Below are positions 1 to 7,252 of a DNA stretch of 10,505 nt, piece after piece; position 1 is the first letter of the stretch, and each line of letters begins with the position of its first letter. Source of the DNA: a bacterium. Lineage in GTDB: Bacteria; Verrucomicrobiota; Kiritimatiellia; UBA8416; CAMZLY01. A model generated the notes under the pieces. The model was given only the letters and a program-made list of their open reading frames with translations. It was not told the DNA's origin and made no database searches. Made by a program: the position numbers and the translations under genes. The DNA lies in the NCBI GenBank assembly GCA_030632465.1, contig DAOVUR010000047.1, positions 1-10,505 on the forward strand, in the 5' to 3' direction.

Positions 1-2733
1 CAGAGTTCTCCTCGCGAGCTGCGTGAACATGCGAACTTAAAGTTGGCGCGTGGTGAGTTTATGGCTGCTATTCCTGATCTGCAGCAACTTCTTGAGATGC
101 TTGGCTCGAGTGAGAATACTCGTATTGAGAAGAGTATGGAGATGGTCTTTTATCAATTGGGTATTGCGCAGTTTTTTGTTGGTCAGTTTGATGAGTCTGA
201 AAAGGCGTTTACTGTTTACCTCAAGAAGTATCGTCATGGCGGCAAGCGTATGGAGGCGGCTCTCTATATTGCTGATTCGCAGAGGTTCCGCAATAAGATT
301 CCTGATGCATTGAAGTCTTATAAGGCTATTCTAAAAAAGTATAAATATCCAAATGATCTAAAGGCGGACATCTATTGTTCGATGGCGCGGTGCCATCTGG
401 CTGGTGATGATTGGGGTAAGGCGACTGATCCTTTGATGAAGGTTTATCGTATGGCGCCTGATTATCTGCGTCGGAATTGGGCAGCAACTTTGCTTATTAC
501 GGCTTATCTGAAGAAGCTTGATATGGATAATGTTTACCCTCTTGTTCCTTATATTTTACAGCCTGATTCTTTTGCTGCTAGATCGGTGGCGTTTAATCTT
601 GCTGCTTTGGAGGCTGGTGGAGAGCTTTTTGCCAATGAACGTTATCGTGAGGCGATGTGGACTTATAGGCTGGTTTTCCCGCATGCTGCGGTGATTGAAA
701 AGGGCGGAAACTATTTGGTATGGATGAATAAACGTGCTGATCGTGAGCGTTCGCGCCCGTCTAGTCCGCGTTTGTTGATGCGTTTGCAGGAGAGTATTGG
801 CGAGATAGAGGAAGAAGTTAATGCCATGAAGCAGATGGGCAACTATGACCAGGAGTTGGATTATAGAATTGCTCGTGGTTATATGGAGCTGTTGCGGTAT
901 CGGGAGGCTCGTGAATTATTTCTTTATCTTCATGCAACTGGCGAGGGTAGTCCTGCAGAGGAGTCTCTTTCACTGGCGTTCAGATGTTCTATGAATATTC
1001 TGCCGTGGGAGCGTGCTTATGAAATAGGTAAGGACTATATGAAGAAGTATAAGTCTGGTGAATATTTCGATTATATTACGCTGGCTATGGGGCAGATGTA
1101 TGCTAAGGAGATGAATTGGCCTGAGGTCATAGCGCATTTAACCAAAACTCTTAATATACGTCCTAAGCATGAGTCGGCGTATCAGTGTATGTTTTTGCTC
1201 GGTTATGGTTCGTTTATGGAGGAGCTGCTTGAGGATGCTGTTGTGTGGTTTCGTCGTATTAGAAAGGAGTTTCCTGACTGCGAGATTATTGGTGAGGTGA
1301 CTTACTGGACGGCGATGACTTTGATGTTTGACGGGAATTATAAAGATGCGATGGTGGATTTTGATATTATTGCTGATCAGTTTGCTAGCACTGTTTTTGC
1401 GGAGGATGCGGCGTTTCGGCGTGCTGTGTGTGATTATGGTTTAGCGCAGTATGATGATTCTGATTCTAGGCTGGCGGCTTTTATTAAGGCGTATCCTGAA
1501 AGTAGGCTGGTTGGTGAAGCAACGATGATGCGTGGCGATATTGCTGGTGCTGTTGGGCGTCCTGATGATGCGGTGAAATTTTATCAGCAGGCGATGACGG
1601 ATAAGGATATTAATATAGAGTTTTATAATCATTGCGCATTTCATGCTGGGCAGATTTTGACTGATGATAATAAGTTGGATGCGGTTATTAGTCATTTTGA
1701 GCAGTATATCTCTGAACGTCGTGAAGGGGCTAATCTTCCGCAGGCAGCGTACTGGGTTGGTGTCTCGATCTGGAATAAGGGTGAGCAGCTTGGTGCATTG
1801 CGTTATTATAGAAAGATTGTGGAAGAGTTTGGTAAGAGCGCTAAGGCTGTTGGCGTTGATATGATTCTTGACGAGTGGGTTGGGCGTATTAAACGTAGTT
1901 CTGCTGAGGACGCAAAAGCATCGTGGAACGAGCTGAAAGTATCTCTGGATAATGCGGTTGCAAGTAAGAATAAGTCGTTGGCTTTACGCTTGAAGCGTGT
2001 GATGTTGTATGGTGATGAGAATATTTCTGTTACGGAACGCCAGCGGATAGAGAATGAGTTTTTAAGTGCGGCCAATATTCCTTATGCGAGTCCGGCTGTT
2101 TTGCAGAAGATGCTTGATCTTGCGGTAGAGAAGAAGCGTACTAAGGATTCTACTAAGATAGCGCGTCATATTATTGATACTTATACGGAGACTGATTATG
2201 CTCTGGATGCTAGGATGGTTCTGGCTGATATTGCAATCAAGAAGGCGCGTGCAACAGAGAATACTTATGAAGCTTCTAAGCTGTATGCAGAGGCGATTAT
2301 GCATTTGGGGGTTGTACGCGAGGTCTTTGCTTCTAGTGGCGAGGCTGGTAAGGCGCTTTTGTTATTGGGTCAGTTGTATTCTGAGCAGGGCAAGTATCAA
2401 GAGGCTGATGAATGTTACAAGTCTGTGTTAGGTGTTAAAGGTTGGCGGAACTTTTGGCCGGCGGCTCTTTATGGGCGCGGCGAAAGCGCGTATAGTCAGC
2501 GGAAATATGATGTTGCATCAGCTTACTATGAACGTATATATCTGCTCTATTCGCACTATCAGGATTGGACTGCAAAGGCGTACCTTAGACGAGCGGAATG
2601 TCTGCATAAGCTTTATCAAGATGAAAAGGCAATTGAGGTTCTAACTGAGATGAAGCGTAATATTAATCTACAGAAGACACCAGAGATGACGAAGGCCAAT
2701 GAATTGCTGGTTAAGTTAGGAGGTGCCAAATGA
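1..2733 (+). CDS. Large TPR-repeat protein, 5'-truncated by the window edge
   Basis: The frame is open from base 1 to the TGA at 2731-2733 (910 residues visible). The first residues (LREHANLKLARGEFMAAI) already read like a TPR helix, and no ribosome site precedes the in-frame TTG at 43 or ATG at 61, so the true start is probably upstream. Many degenerate 34-residue TPR units are visible, numbering from base 1: about 100-115, 429-500 (YWTAMTLMFDGNYKDAMVDF), 583-614 (AAYWVGVSIWNKGEQLGALR), 783-810 (LGQLYSEQGKYQEADECY), 821-850 and 860-888. TPR solenoids of this kind (YbgF/CpoB, BamD) scaffold envelope protein complexes. The stop overlaps the next start by 4 bases, implying translational coupling, and the downstream ExbB/ExbD genes suggest a periplasmic adaptor role. 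Any signal peptide would lie outside the window. TPR identity is secure; the role is inferred. Confidence 0.88.
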   Translation, partial: QSSPRELREHANLKLARGEFMAAIPDLQQLLEMLGSSENTRIEKSMEMVFYQLGIAQFFVGQFDESEKAFTVYLKKYRHGGKRMEAALYIADSQRFRNKIPDALKSYKAILKKYKYPNDLKADIYCSMARCHLAGDDWGKATDPLMKVYRMAPDYLRRNWAATLLITAYLKKLDMDNVYPLVPYILQPDSFAARSVAFNLAALEAGGELFANERYREAMWTYRLVFPHAAVIEKGGNYLVWMNKRADRERSRPSSPRLLMRLQESIGEIEEEVNAMKQMGNYDQELDYRIARGYMELLRYREARELFLYLHATGEGSPAEESLSLAFRCSMNILPWERAYEIGKDYMKKYKSGEYFDYITLAMGQMYAKEMNWPEVIAHLTKTLNIRPKHESAYQCMFLLGYGSFMEELLEDAVVWFRRIRKEFPDCEIIGEVTYWTAMTLMFDGNYKDAMVDFDIIADQFASTVFAEDAAFRRAVCDYGLAQYDDSDSRLAAFIKAYPESRLVGEATMMRGDIAGAVGRPDDAVKFYQQAMTDKDINIEFYNHCAFHAGQILTDDNKLDAVISHFEQYISERREGANLPQAAYWVGVSIWNKGEQLGALRYYRKIVEEFGKSAKAVGVDMILDEWVGRIKRSSAEDAKASWNELKVSLDNAVASKNKSLALRLKRVMLYGDENISVTERQRIENEFLSAANIPYASPAVLQKMLDLAVEKKRTKDSTKIARHIIDTYTETDYALDARMVLADIAIKKARATENTYEASKLYAEAIMHLGVVREVFASSGEAGKALLLLGQLYSEQGKYQEADECYKSVLGVKGWRNFWPAALYGRGESAYSQRKYDVASAYYERIYLLYSHYQDWTAKAYLRRAECLHKLYQDEKAIEVLTEMKRNINLQKTPEMTKANELLVKLGGAK

Positions 2734-3866
2734 TGTTCTGTTCCGTAAAGAAAATTGCAATATTCTCTTGTTCGACGTTACTATTGGCTATGTGGCTTAC
2801 GCCCATTTATGGCCAGCAAGGTGTGCAGGTTGCGGCAGGCGTGAAGGTTAATCGTGCGAGTTCGCAGTTCACACCTATTAAGGCTAAGGTTCGTTCTGGT
2901 AAGCGTATTAAGGAAGTTACGGTAGTTGCGCGTCAGGGTGAAAAAATTATTTTTACTGAGAGTGATACAGGTATCGGGGTTAAGTTGGCGCTTAGTATTA
3001 GTAAGATTGATGATATTACCTTTGAGATGAAGTATGATGCTGGTGATATATATAGACATCTTAAGAATAAAGATTGGAATAAAGCTGTGCGATATCTTTC
3101 GCCGATAGTTAATCCTACGCTTCCGTATCTTGATGTGGCTAATAATAATGCGGTAGAGTTAAGTTTAGATCTTGGTACGTATATGCTGAAGGGTGCCAAA
3201 AAGGGGCGGCTTACTGCGCAAACTGATGCCGATAATGAGTTAGTAAAGAAGCAGTATGTTAGTGCGTACGGAGTTTTTAAGAGTGTGGCAAAGGCTACGT
3301 GGTCGCCGTTGGCTGATGAGGCGGAGTTGCGTAGGATTGAGTGTCTGCTGGAATTGAATAAGCCAAAGACGGCTGCTAGAGATCATGGTAAAATTCAGGA
3401 GCCAGATGTATCAGATCCTACGTATGGCCGGTACTGGCTGCTTGCAGCACGTATAGGGCTGGAGAAGTCTAAGTTTCGCGAGGCGATGAGTGCGTCTATT
3501 AAATCTATATGTTTTCAGAATAAAGATATAGATACTTTCCCTGACGCACTGTTGGTTTCTGCGCAGTGTTACGAAGAGATGCAGAATTGGTTTCGTGCTC
3601 GTGATATTTATTATGAAGTTGCGATGATATTCCCTAAGACTGAGTGGGCGGTGATTGCTGAACGTAGATTGAAGTTTATCTTGAAGAATGGCTTTACGAA
3701 GAAAGAGGAAAAATCACCAATTCAGAATGTCTTTTTTGGGCTTGATGAGGATGTGAATAAGCTTATTGTGGAGATGTTTAAGAAGCGGCGAGAAGCTAAA
3801 GCTAAGGCTAAACCAGTGGCAAAGAAAGCTAAGGCTAAAGAAATTGATTTGAATGAGGAAGAGTAA
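2730..3866 (+). CDS. Exported TPR-like protein with Lys/Ala-rich C-terminal tail
   Basis: This 378-residue protein starts at ATG 2730, preceded by a strong AGGAGG (2718-2723) at 6-base spacing; a second ATG at 2733 is an equally plausible start. An N-terminal signal peptide is visible (basic KK at 7-8, hydrophobic 9-24, likely cleavage after IYG at about residue 28). Residues 30-95 form a beta-rich segment that may be a small separate domain. Residues 100-320 are helical and TPR-like, for example the stretch DALLVSAQCYEEMQNWFRAR followed by DIYYEVAMIFPKTEWA around 272-307. The C-terminus (about 351-370) is a basic tail of KAKAK-type repeats encoded by a duplicated 12-base unit (3801-3812 and 3828-3839), ending in acidic EIDLNEEE. 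Its overlap with the preceding TPR gene suggests the two products work together, probably in the periplasm with the ExbB/ExbD system. I do not recognise a named family. Confidence 0.85.
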   Translation: MMFCSVKKIAIFSCSTLLLAMWLTPIYGQQGVQVAAGVKVNRASSQFTPIKAKVRSGKRIKEVTVVARQGEKIIFTESDTGIGVKLALSISKIDDITFEMKYDAGDIYRHLKNKDWNKAVRYLSPIVNPTLPYLDVANNNAVELSLDLGTYMLKGAKKGRLTAQTDADNELVKKQYVSAYGVFKSVAKATWSPLADEAELRRIECLLELNKPKTAARDHGKIQEPDVSDPTYGRYWLLAARIGLEKSKFREAMSASIKSICFQNKDIDTFPDALLVSAQCYEEMQNWFRARDIYYEVAMIFPKTEWAVIAERRLKFILKNGFTKKEEKSPIQNVFFGLDEDVNKLIVEMFKKRREAKAKAKPVAKKAKAKEIDLNEEE

Positions 3867-3903
3867 AAGGGGAACGATGAAGGCTGAAGGATGAATGATG
3901 AAG

Positions 3904-4023
3904 TTGCTCTACGGTGCGGTGCGCTCTGAAAATATTGTGACAGAATGATTTGTGACCCATCCTTCGCTCTTTGAGCTACGGAGGGCGCAGCAGAATGATT
4001 TTTGCTCTACGGTGCGGTGCGCT
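3904..4023 (+). repeat. Composite direct repeats, 22 bp and 11 bp
   Basis: Positions 3904-3925 and 4002-4023 are identical over 22 bases (core CTACGGTGCGGTGCGCT), 98 bases apart. Between them CAGAATGATTT occurs at 3941-3951 and 3991-4001, 50 bases apart. The hairpin at 3960-3982 lies between the two short repeats. The layout, repeat-short-hairpin-short-repeat, resembles a small non-coding dispersed element rather than a coding relic. Whether it recurs in the genome cannot be seen here. Confidence 0.7.
3960..3982 (+). repeat. Imperfect hairpin inside the intergenic repeat
   Basis: GCTC (3966-3969) pairs with GAGC (3973-3976) around a TTT loop, and the stem extends outwards with TCC (3960-3962) pairing GGA (3980-3982) across two mismatches, giving 8 of 10 pairs. 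No T-run follows, so it is not an intrinsic terminator. Its flanks CCTTCG and CGGAGG also flank the hairpin at the right edge of the window, suggesting a shared repeat family. Confidence 0.5.
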
Positions 4024-4066
4024 ATTTAAAGATTTTAAATGATAATAAATATAAGGAGATGTAGTT

Positions 4067-4885
4067 ATGAAGCGAAGTGTTAAGGTTCTAGGATTGTTTG
4101 TCCTGGCAGGAATTTCTACGATGATGGTATCTAGTGCGTTTGCACAAGCAGCTGATGCTGTGGCTGCGGTTGCTGAAGATGCGGGGACGCAAACTACTGT
4201 GCTGTCGTTATTGAAGCAGGGTGGATTATTGATGTATCCATTAGGACTACTTTCTGTGGCGACTATAGGTCTGGCTGTGTATGGGTTTATGATTGTTCGT
4301 ACTAGCAAGATGTTGACTCCTGAGCTTGTTCCACCGCTACAGGATGCGCTTGATGAGCTTGATTTGGAAACGGCTATACAGATTTGTCGTGGGACGCCTA
4401 GTATTTTAACTAATATTGTTCAGGCGGGATTGCTGCGTATTAGTGATGGTGTTCTTGATGTGCCTAGCATGGAAAAGGCGATGGAAGAGGCTGCGGTTGA
4501 AGAAACTTCTGCCGGGTTGCAGTCTATCAGTTATCTTTCTATTATAGCGCAGATTGCACCTATGGTTGGGCTACTTGGAACTGTTAGTGGTATGATTAAG
4601 GCTTTCCAAAAGATTGGTCAGGGCGGTATGGGTAAGCCTGAGTTATTGGCTGGGAATATTGGTGAAGCTATGGTTACGACGGCTGCTGGGTTGCTGGTCG
4701 GTATTCCTTCGATGTTTCTGTACTTTTATTTAAAGAATCGTTATTCTGCAAATGTTAGTCGTTTAGGACGTGTTATTGGTAATCTGTCTCACCGCTTAGT
4801 GGCGGCGTCACGACGTGGTAATGTTACGCAGGTGGCGCCAATTTCTGAGGCTCCGGTAGAGGCGTCTAGCGACGACGATAATTAA
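4067..4885 (+). CDS. MotA/TolQ/ExbB-family proton channel subunit with N-terminal signal sequence
   Basis: This 272-residue inner-membrane protein would form, with ExbD-type partners, a proton-driven motor. AAGGAG at 4053-4058 supports the start. An N-terminal signal-like segment (1-26, ending SSAFA before QA) precedes a short periplasmic stretch. TM1 is about 53-77, followed by a cytoplasmic region to about 150. TM2 carries PMVGLLGTVSGM (165-176) and TM3 lies about 199-222 (EAMVTTAAGLLVGIP). Thr172 and Thr205 line up with E. coli ExbB Thr148 and Thr181, pore residues important for function. The C-terminus is a short acidic tail (SSDDDN). Two ExbD genes follow directly. ExbB and TolQ cannot be told apart from sequence alone, and the neighbours do not match classic tol-pal. 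The extra signal sequence is absent from E. coli ExbB but, from general knowledge, is common in PVC bacteria. Confidence 0.95.
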   Translation: MKRSVKVLGLFVLAGISTMMVSSAFAQAADAVAAVAEDAGTQTTVLSLLKQGGLLMYPLGLLSVATIGLAVYGFMIVRTSKMLTPELVPPLQDALDELDLETAIQICRGTPSILTNIVQAGLLRISDGVLDVPSMEKAMEEAAVEETSAGLQSISYLSIIAQIAPMVGLLGTVSGMIKAFQKIGQGGMGKPELLAGNIGEAMVTTAAGLLVGIPSMFLYFYLKNRYSANVSRLGRVIGNLSHRLVAASRRGNVTQVAPISEAPVEASSDDDN

Positions 4886-4902
4886 TAGATAAAGTAAGTG
4901 AT

Positions 4903-5316
4903 ATGCAAATACCTGTAGAAAAACTTTTTGAGAGCGAAGCAAAGTTCGAGATGGCGCCGATGATTGACATGGTCTTCTTGCTGCTTGTGTTCTTTATGTG
5001 TGCATCGCATCTGAGTGTTGTTCAGAGCGTACCGCTAGAGATACCGACGGCAACAAAGGCGGTTGTTCCTGATGATCGGTCGGCTCGTTTTACTGTGAAC
5101 ATCACGAAGGATGGCACGGTGTTTTATGGTAATGAGCAGATTGCATTGGCTGACTTGAAGACTGTGGTTAAGAATGGTATGGCCATTGATCCAAGTATGA
5201 AGCTTTATCTGCGTGCTGACCAAGAGACGGCGCATCGGTTTGTTAAGAAGGTTATGAACGTGATGGGTGAAGCTGGAGTGGATAATTTTGTATTTGGCGT
5301 ATTTGTTCCAGACTAA
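4903..5316 (+). CDS. ExbD/TolR-family biopolymer transport protein, first copy
   Basis: This 137-residue single-pass protein has the ExbD signature MAPMIDMVFLLLVFFM at 17-32. Asp22 corresponds to the protonatable membrane aspartate of ExbD (Asp25) and TolR (Asp23), which is essential in those proteins. The remainder (about 45-137) is the small periplasmic alpha/beta domain, with FTVNITKDGTVFYGNEQIAL near 64-83 and a final helix-strand FVKKVMNVMGEAGVDNFVF. It starts 17 bases after the ExbB-type gene with only a weak purine-rich ribosome site (AAAGTAAG), consistent with translational coupling. It should sit in the ExbB pore and couple proton flow to a periplasmic partner. The membrane segment resembles that of the next gene, but the periplasmic part differs clearly. 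Confidence 0.95.
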   Translation: MQIPVEKLFESEAKFEMAPMIDMVFLLLVFFMCASHLSVVQSVPLEIPTATKAVVPDDRSARFTVNITKDGTVFYGNEQIALADLKTVVKNGMAIDPSMKLYLRADQETAHRFVKKVMNVMGEAGVDNFVFGVFVPD

Positions 5317-5363
5317 AGATGACGAAGTGATTTTAATGAATCAGGAAAGAGTAGTTATTTATT

Positions 5364-5801
5364 ATGAATGTTAATATACCAACAGCAGATGCCCCAGAAC
5401 TAGATGTGTCGGCATTGATCGACATGGTCTTCTTGTTGCTGGTCTTCTTTATGGTAACTGCCAGTTTAGTAAAATCTGAGGGTGATCTTAGTATTAAGTT
5501 GCCTGGTATTGTTCAGCAGGCGGTTACTGTTGATATGCCTGATGAGCAAATTATCGAAGTGCACGCGACGGGGCGTGTTAATCTTAATGGACTTGCATTT
5601 GGGACGATGGATTCTAATGCCCTTCCTGATCTTGTAGCTATTTTGATTCGATATAAAATGGCATCTGACGCATCTCATAATAAGGCAATGGTTACAATTT
5701 GGGCAGAGGATGAGGCGAAGCATCAGCGTGTGATTGATGTTATGAATGCTTGTGCTTTTGCAGGAATTGAGAATGTAACGTTTACTAGCAGTGTGGATTA
5801 G
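5364..5801 (+). CDS. ExbD/TolR-family biopolymer transport protein, second copy
   Basis: This 145-residue single-pass protein has the membrane motif VSALIDMVFLLLVFFM at 15-30. Asp20 is the conserved proton-carrying residue. A stop (TAG 5352-5354) just upstream in frame fixes the start at ATG 5364; the ribosome site is poor (AGGAAAGAG, far from the start). The periplasmic part (about 40-145) contains IIEVHATGRVNLNGLAFG and a final VIDVMNACAFAGIENVTF, matching the ExbD domain layout. It is followed after 3 bases by the VWA gene. Paired, divergent ExbD genes suggest a heterodimer, since structures of E. coli ExbBD show an ExbD dimer in an ExbB pentamer. That is inference here; alternative use of the two copies is also possible. 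Confidence 0.95.
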   Translation: MNVNIPTADAPELDVSALIDMVFLLLVFFMVTASLVKSEGDLSIKLPGIVQQAVTVDMPDEQIIEVHATGRVNLNGLAFGTMDSNALPDLVAILIRYKMASDASHNKAMVTIWAEDEAKHQRVIDVMNACAFAGIENVTFTSSVD

Positions 5802-5804
5802 GCT

Positions 5805-7244
5805 ATGGCAAAAGAAAAACAACAAACAGATGATATTATTGGTGGCAGTGGCAGGTGGACTGCATTTCTGTCCGGCGTAGGATATTATAAGCTTTCTGTT
5901 AAAAGACGTAAGATGCTTGCTTATGTTTTGGTTGGCAGTTTGCTTCTTCATGTTGTGGGGTTGCTTTTCTTTCAGGGTTATATCGTTATGACTTCTAAGG
6001 AGGAGGTGGTTACTGTATTTAAAACTCCACCACCAGCACGAACTTATGAGCCGCGTAAGCTAGAGCACAAGGTTAAGTTGCAAAAAAGACAGCGTAGTTC
6101 TAGTCGTCCAGCGATGATGCCGCGTATGGTCTCAATGAAGATGTCTGATCTCGCCTTGCCGGAGATTAAGGTTGATCCTAAGTTGATACATACAACTTTC
6201 CAGCCTAAATTTAAGGCTGTTGCTGGTAAAGGTATGGGCGCGGGGCTTGGTACCGGATATGGAACGCACGGTTTTGGTGCTGGAGTATCAACAGTGAACT
6301 TTTTTGGTATTCGTGCGCGTGGTGAACGTATTGCGATTCTAGTTGATGTTTCTGTTAGTATGGTTGAGGATGAAATGGGTGGTGTGGCTGGATATATGCG
6401 GGTTAAGCAAAGGGTAGAGAAAGTTATTGATGCTCTTTCTGAGATGTCGATGTTTAGCTTGATTGTTTTTGCTGATGCGGCAAGTAGTTGGGAATCTAAG
6501 ATGATGGTTGCTAATGCTGATAATAAGAAAAAGGCCAAGCTATATTTACGTCCGTTTAATACAGAGGGTAACTGGGGGTTGAGTTCCGGTAATATTAGGT
6601 CGTCTAGTGTTGGGGTGTCGGCTGCTGGCGGAACTACGCGACTTGATTTGGCACTGACTGGTGCAGTTCAGCAGTATGCGGATACGATACTTGTTATCAG
6701 TGATGGTTTACCTATGGTTAAGAAGCGTATGTCTGCAGATGCACAGACGGCGCATGCGGAGCGTATGCGACAATGGAATACCGAGAATGCTGGTGCGATG
6801 ACTGCTTGGAATAAAGCTAATGCGGCATATCAGGCAAGTGGAGAGGTGACACAGGAAAAGGTGTGGGTTCCAGGGAGACCTGCTAGAGCGGCGATTCCTG
6901 CGCAGACTGGACGTATGAAAGAGGGGCAAAGACCTCGGGCAGCACAGCCAGCGCGAGCAGCTGTGGCTGGGCACTGGGGTACTGTGAGTCGGCATACTGG
7001 TCGTGGGCATCGACCTGGTAATAGGCCGCAAGCGCCCACGATGCCGAAACTTGGCAACTGGACTTTGGCAGATTTCGTGGAACATTTGACCCTGTTGCAG
7101 GATCATCTTTATAAGAAAAAAGGTAAGAAGGCGCCTGCTATTCACTGCATTGGATATCAAATTGATAAAGAAGGTAGTGCGTTCTTGAGAAAGCTGTCTA
7201 AGCAGTATCATGGTCAGTACCGTAGAGTATCAAGACTAAAGTAG
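5805..7244 (+). CDS. Membrane-anchored von Willebrand A protein in the TonB/TolA position
   Basis: This 479-residue protein follows the second ExbD gene after 3 bases. Residues 1-37 are polar and basic (cytoplasmic); 38-62 form one membrane helix (YVLVGSLLLHVVGLLFFQGY); a PPP-containing basic linker follows (75-130), then a Gly-rich stretch (141-160), the arrangement seen in TonB/TolA N-termini. From 165 on it is a VWA domain: strand RIAILVDVSVSM with metal-site residues Asp181-Ser183-Ser185, a Thr at 277/278 (GGTTRLDLAL) and Asp300 (ISDG). The MIDAS set is therefore complete, with Val where DxSGS proteins have Gly. Residues about 305-443 are an Ala/Arg/Pro-rich insertion before the last strand and helix (IHCIGYQIDKEGSAFLRKLS). 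There is no TonB C-terminal domain. Likely role: proton-driven periplasmic effector of the ExbB/ExbD motor, binding its target through the metal site. The target is unknown. Confidence 0.9.
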   Translation: MAKEKQQTDDIIGGSGRWTAFLSGVGYYKLSVKRRKMLAYVLVGSLLLHVVGLLFFQGYIVMTSKEEVVTVFKTPPPARTYEPRKLEHKVKLQKRQRSSSRPAMMPRMVSMKMSDLALPEIKVDPKLIHTTFQPKFKAVAGKGMGAGLGTGYGTHGFGAGVSTVNFFGIRARGERIAILVDVSVSMVEDEMGGVAGYMRVKQRVEKVIDALSEMSMFSLIVFADAASSWESKMMVANADNKKKAKLYLRPFNTEGNWGLSSGNIRSSSVGVSAAGGTTRLDLALTGAVQQYADTILVISDGLPMVKKRMSADAQTAHAERMRQWNTENAGAMTAWNKANAAYQASGEVTQEKVWVPGRPARAAIPAQTGRMKEGQRPRAAQPARAAVAGHWGTVSRHTGRGHRPGNRPQAPTMPKLGNWTLADFVEHLTLLQDHLYKKKGKKAPAIHCIGYQIDKEGSAFLRKLSKQYHGQYRRVSRLK

Positions 7245-7252
7245 GGGGATAG

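Larger units (their letters stand above)
3867..4066. other. 200-base intergenic region with repeats, the only large gap in the first operon
   Basis: No credible gene lies here. It contains a purine-rich stretch (3867-3903), a pair of identical 22-base direct repeats, a pair of 11-base direct repeats, an imperfect hairpin, and then an AT-rich leader (4024-4052) running into the ribosome site AAGGAG (4053-4058), 8 bases before the ATG at 4067. The gap may hold a second promoter for the channel genes, or it may be a repeat element inserted between two gene groups. I see no convincing -35/-10 pair: GATAAT at 4041-4046 is too close to the ribosome site to produce a normal leader. Confidence 0.6.

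Noticed and set aside
43..45. TTG as the true start of the first TPR protein
   Set aside because: The frame is open back to base 1, the preceding residues continue the TPR-like pattern and no ribosome site precedes the TTG.
3904..4023. CRISPR-like repeats
   Set aside because: Only two copies of each repeat exist, spacing is uneven and no cas gene is present.
4041..4046. GATAAT as a -10 promoter element before the channel gene
   Set aside because: Transcription would start at about the ribosome site, leaving almost no leader, and no good -35 box is placed correctly.
3976..4308. Open frame of 110 codons on the - strand across the intergenic gap and the start of the channel gene
   Set aside because: More than two thirds of it lies antisense to the clearly real ExbB-type gene, its protein looks compositionally random, and no ribosome site supports it.
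5336..5374. 12-residue open frame overlapping the start of the second ExbD gene, possible leader peptide
   Set aside because: The ribosome site is weak and nothing regulatory is visible; chance occurrence is as likely.
5466..5951. Long - strand open frame of 161 codons opposite the second ExbD gene
   Set aside because: It lies antisense to the real ExbD and VWA starts, and its Asn/Ile/Lys-rich product has no domain features.
6708..7211. Long - strand open frame of 167 codons opposite the VWA gene
   Set aside because: It is a shadow of the VWA reading frame, with a Ser/Arg/His-rich product and no recognisable domain.
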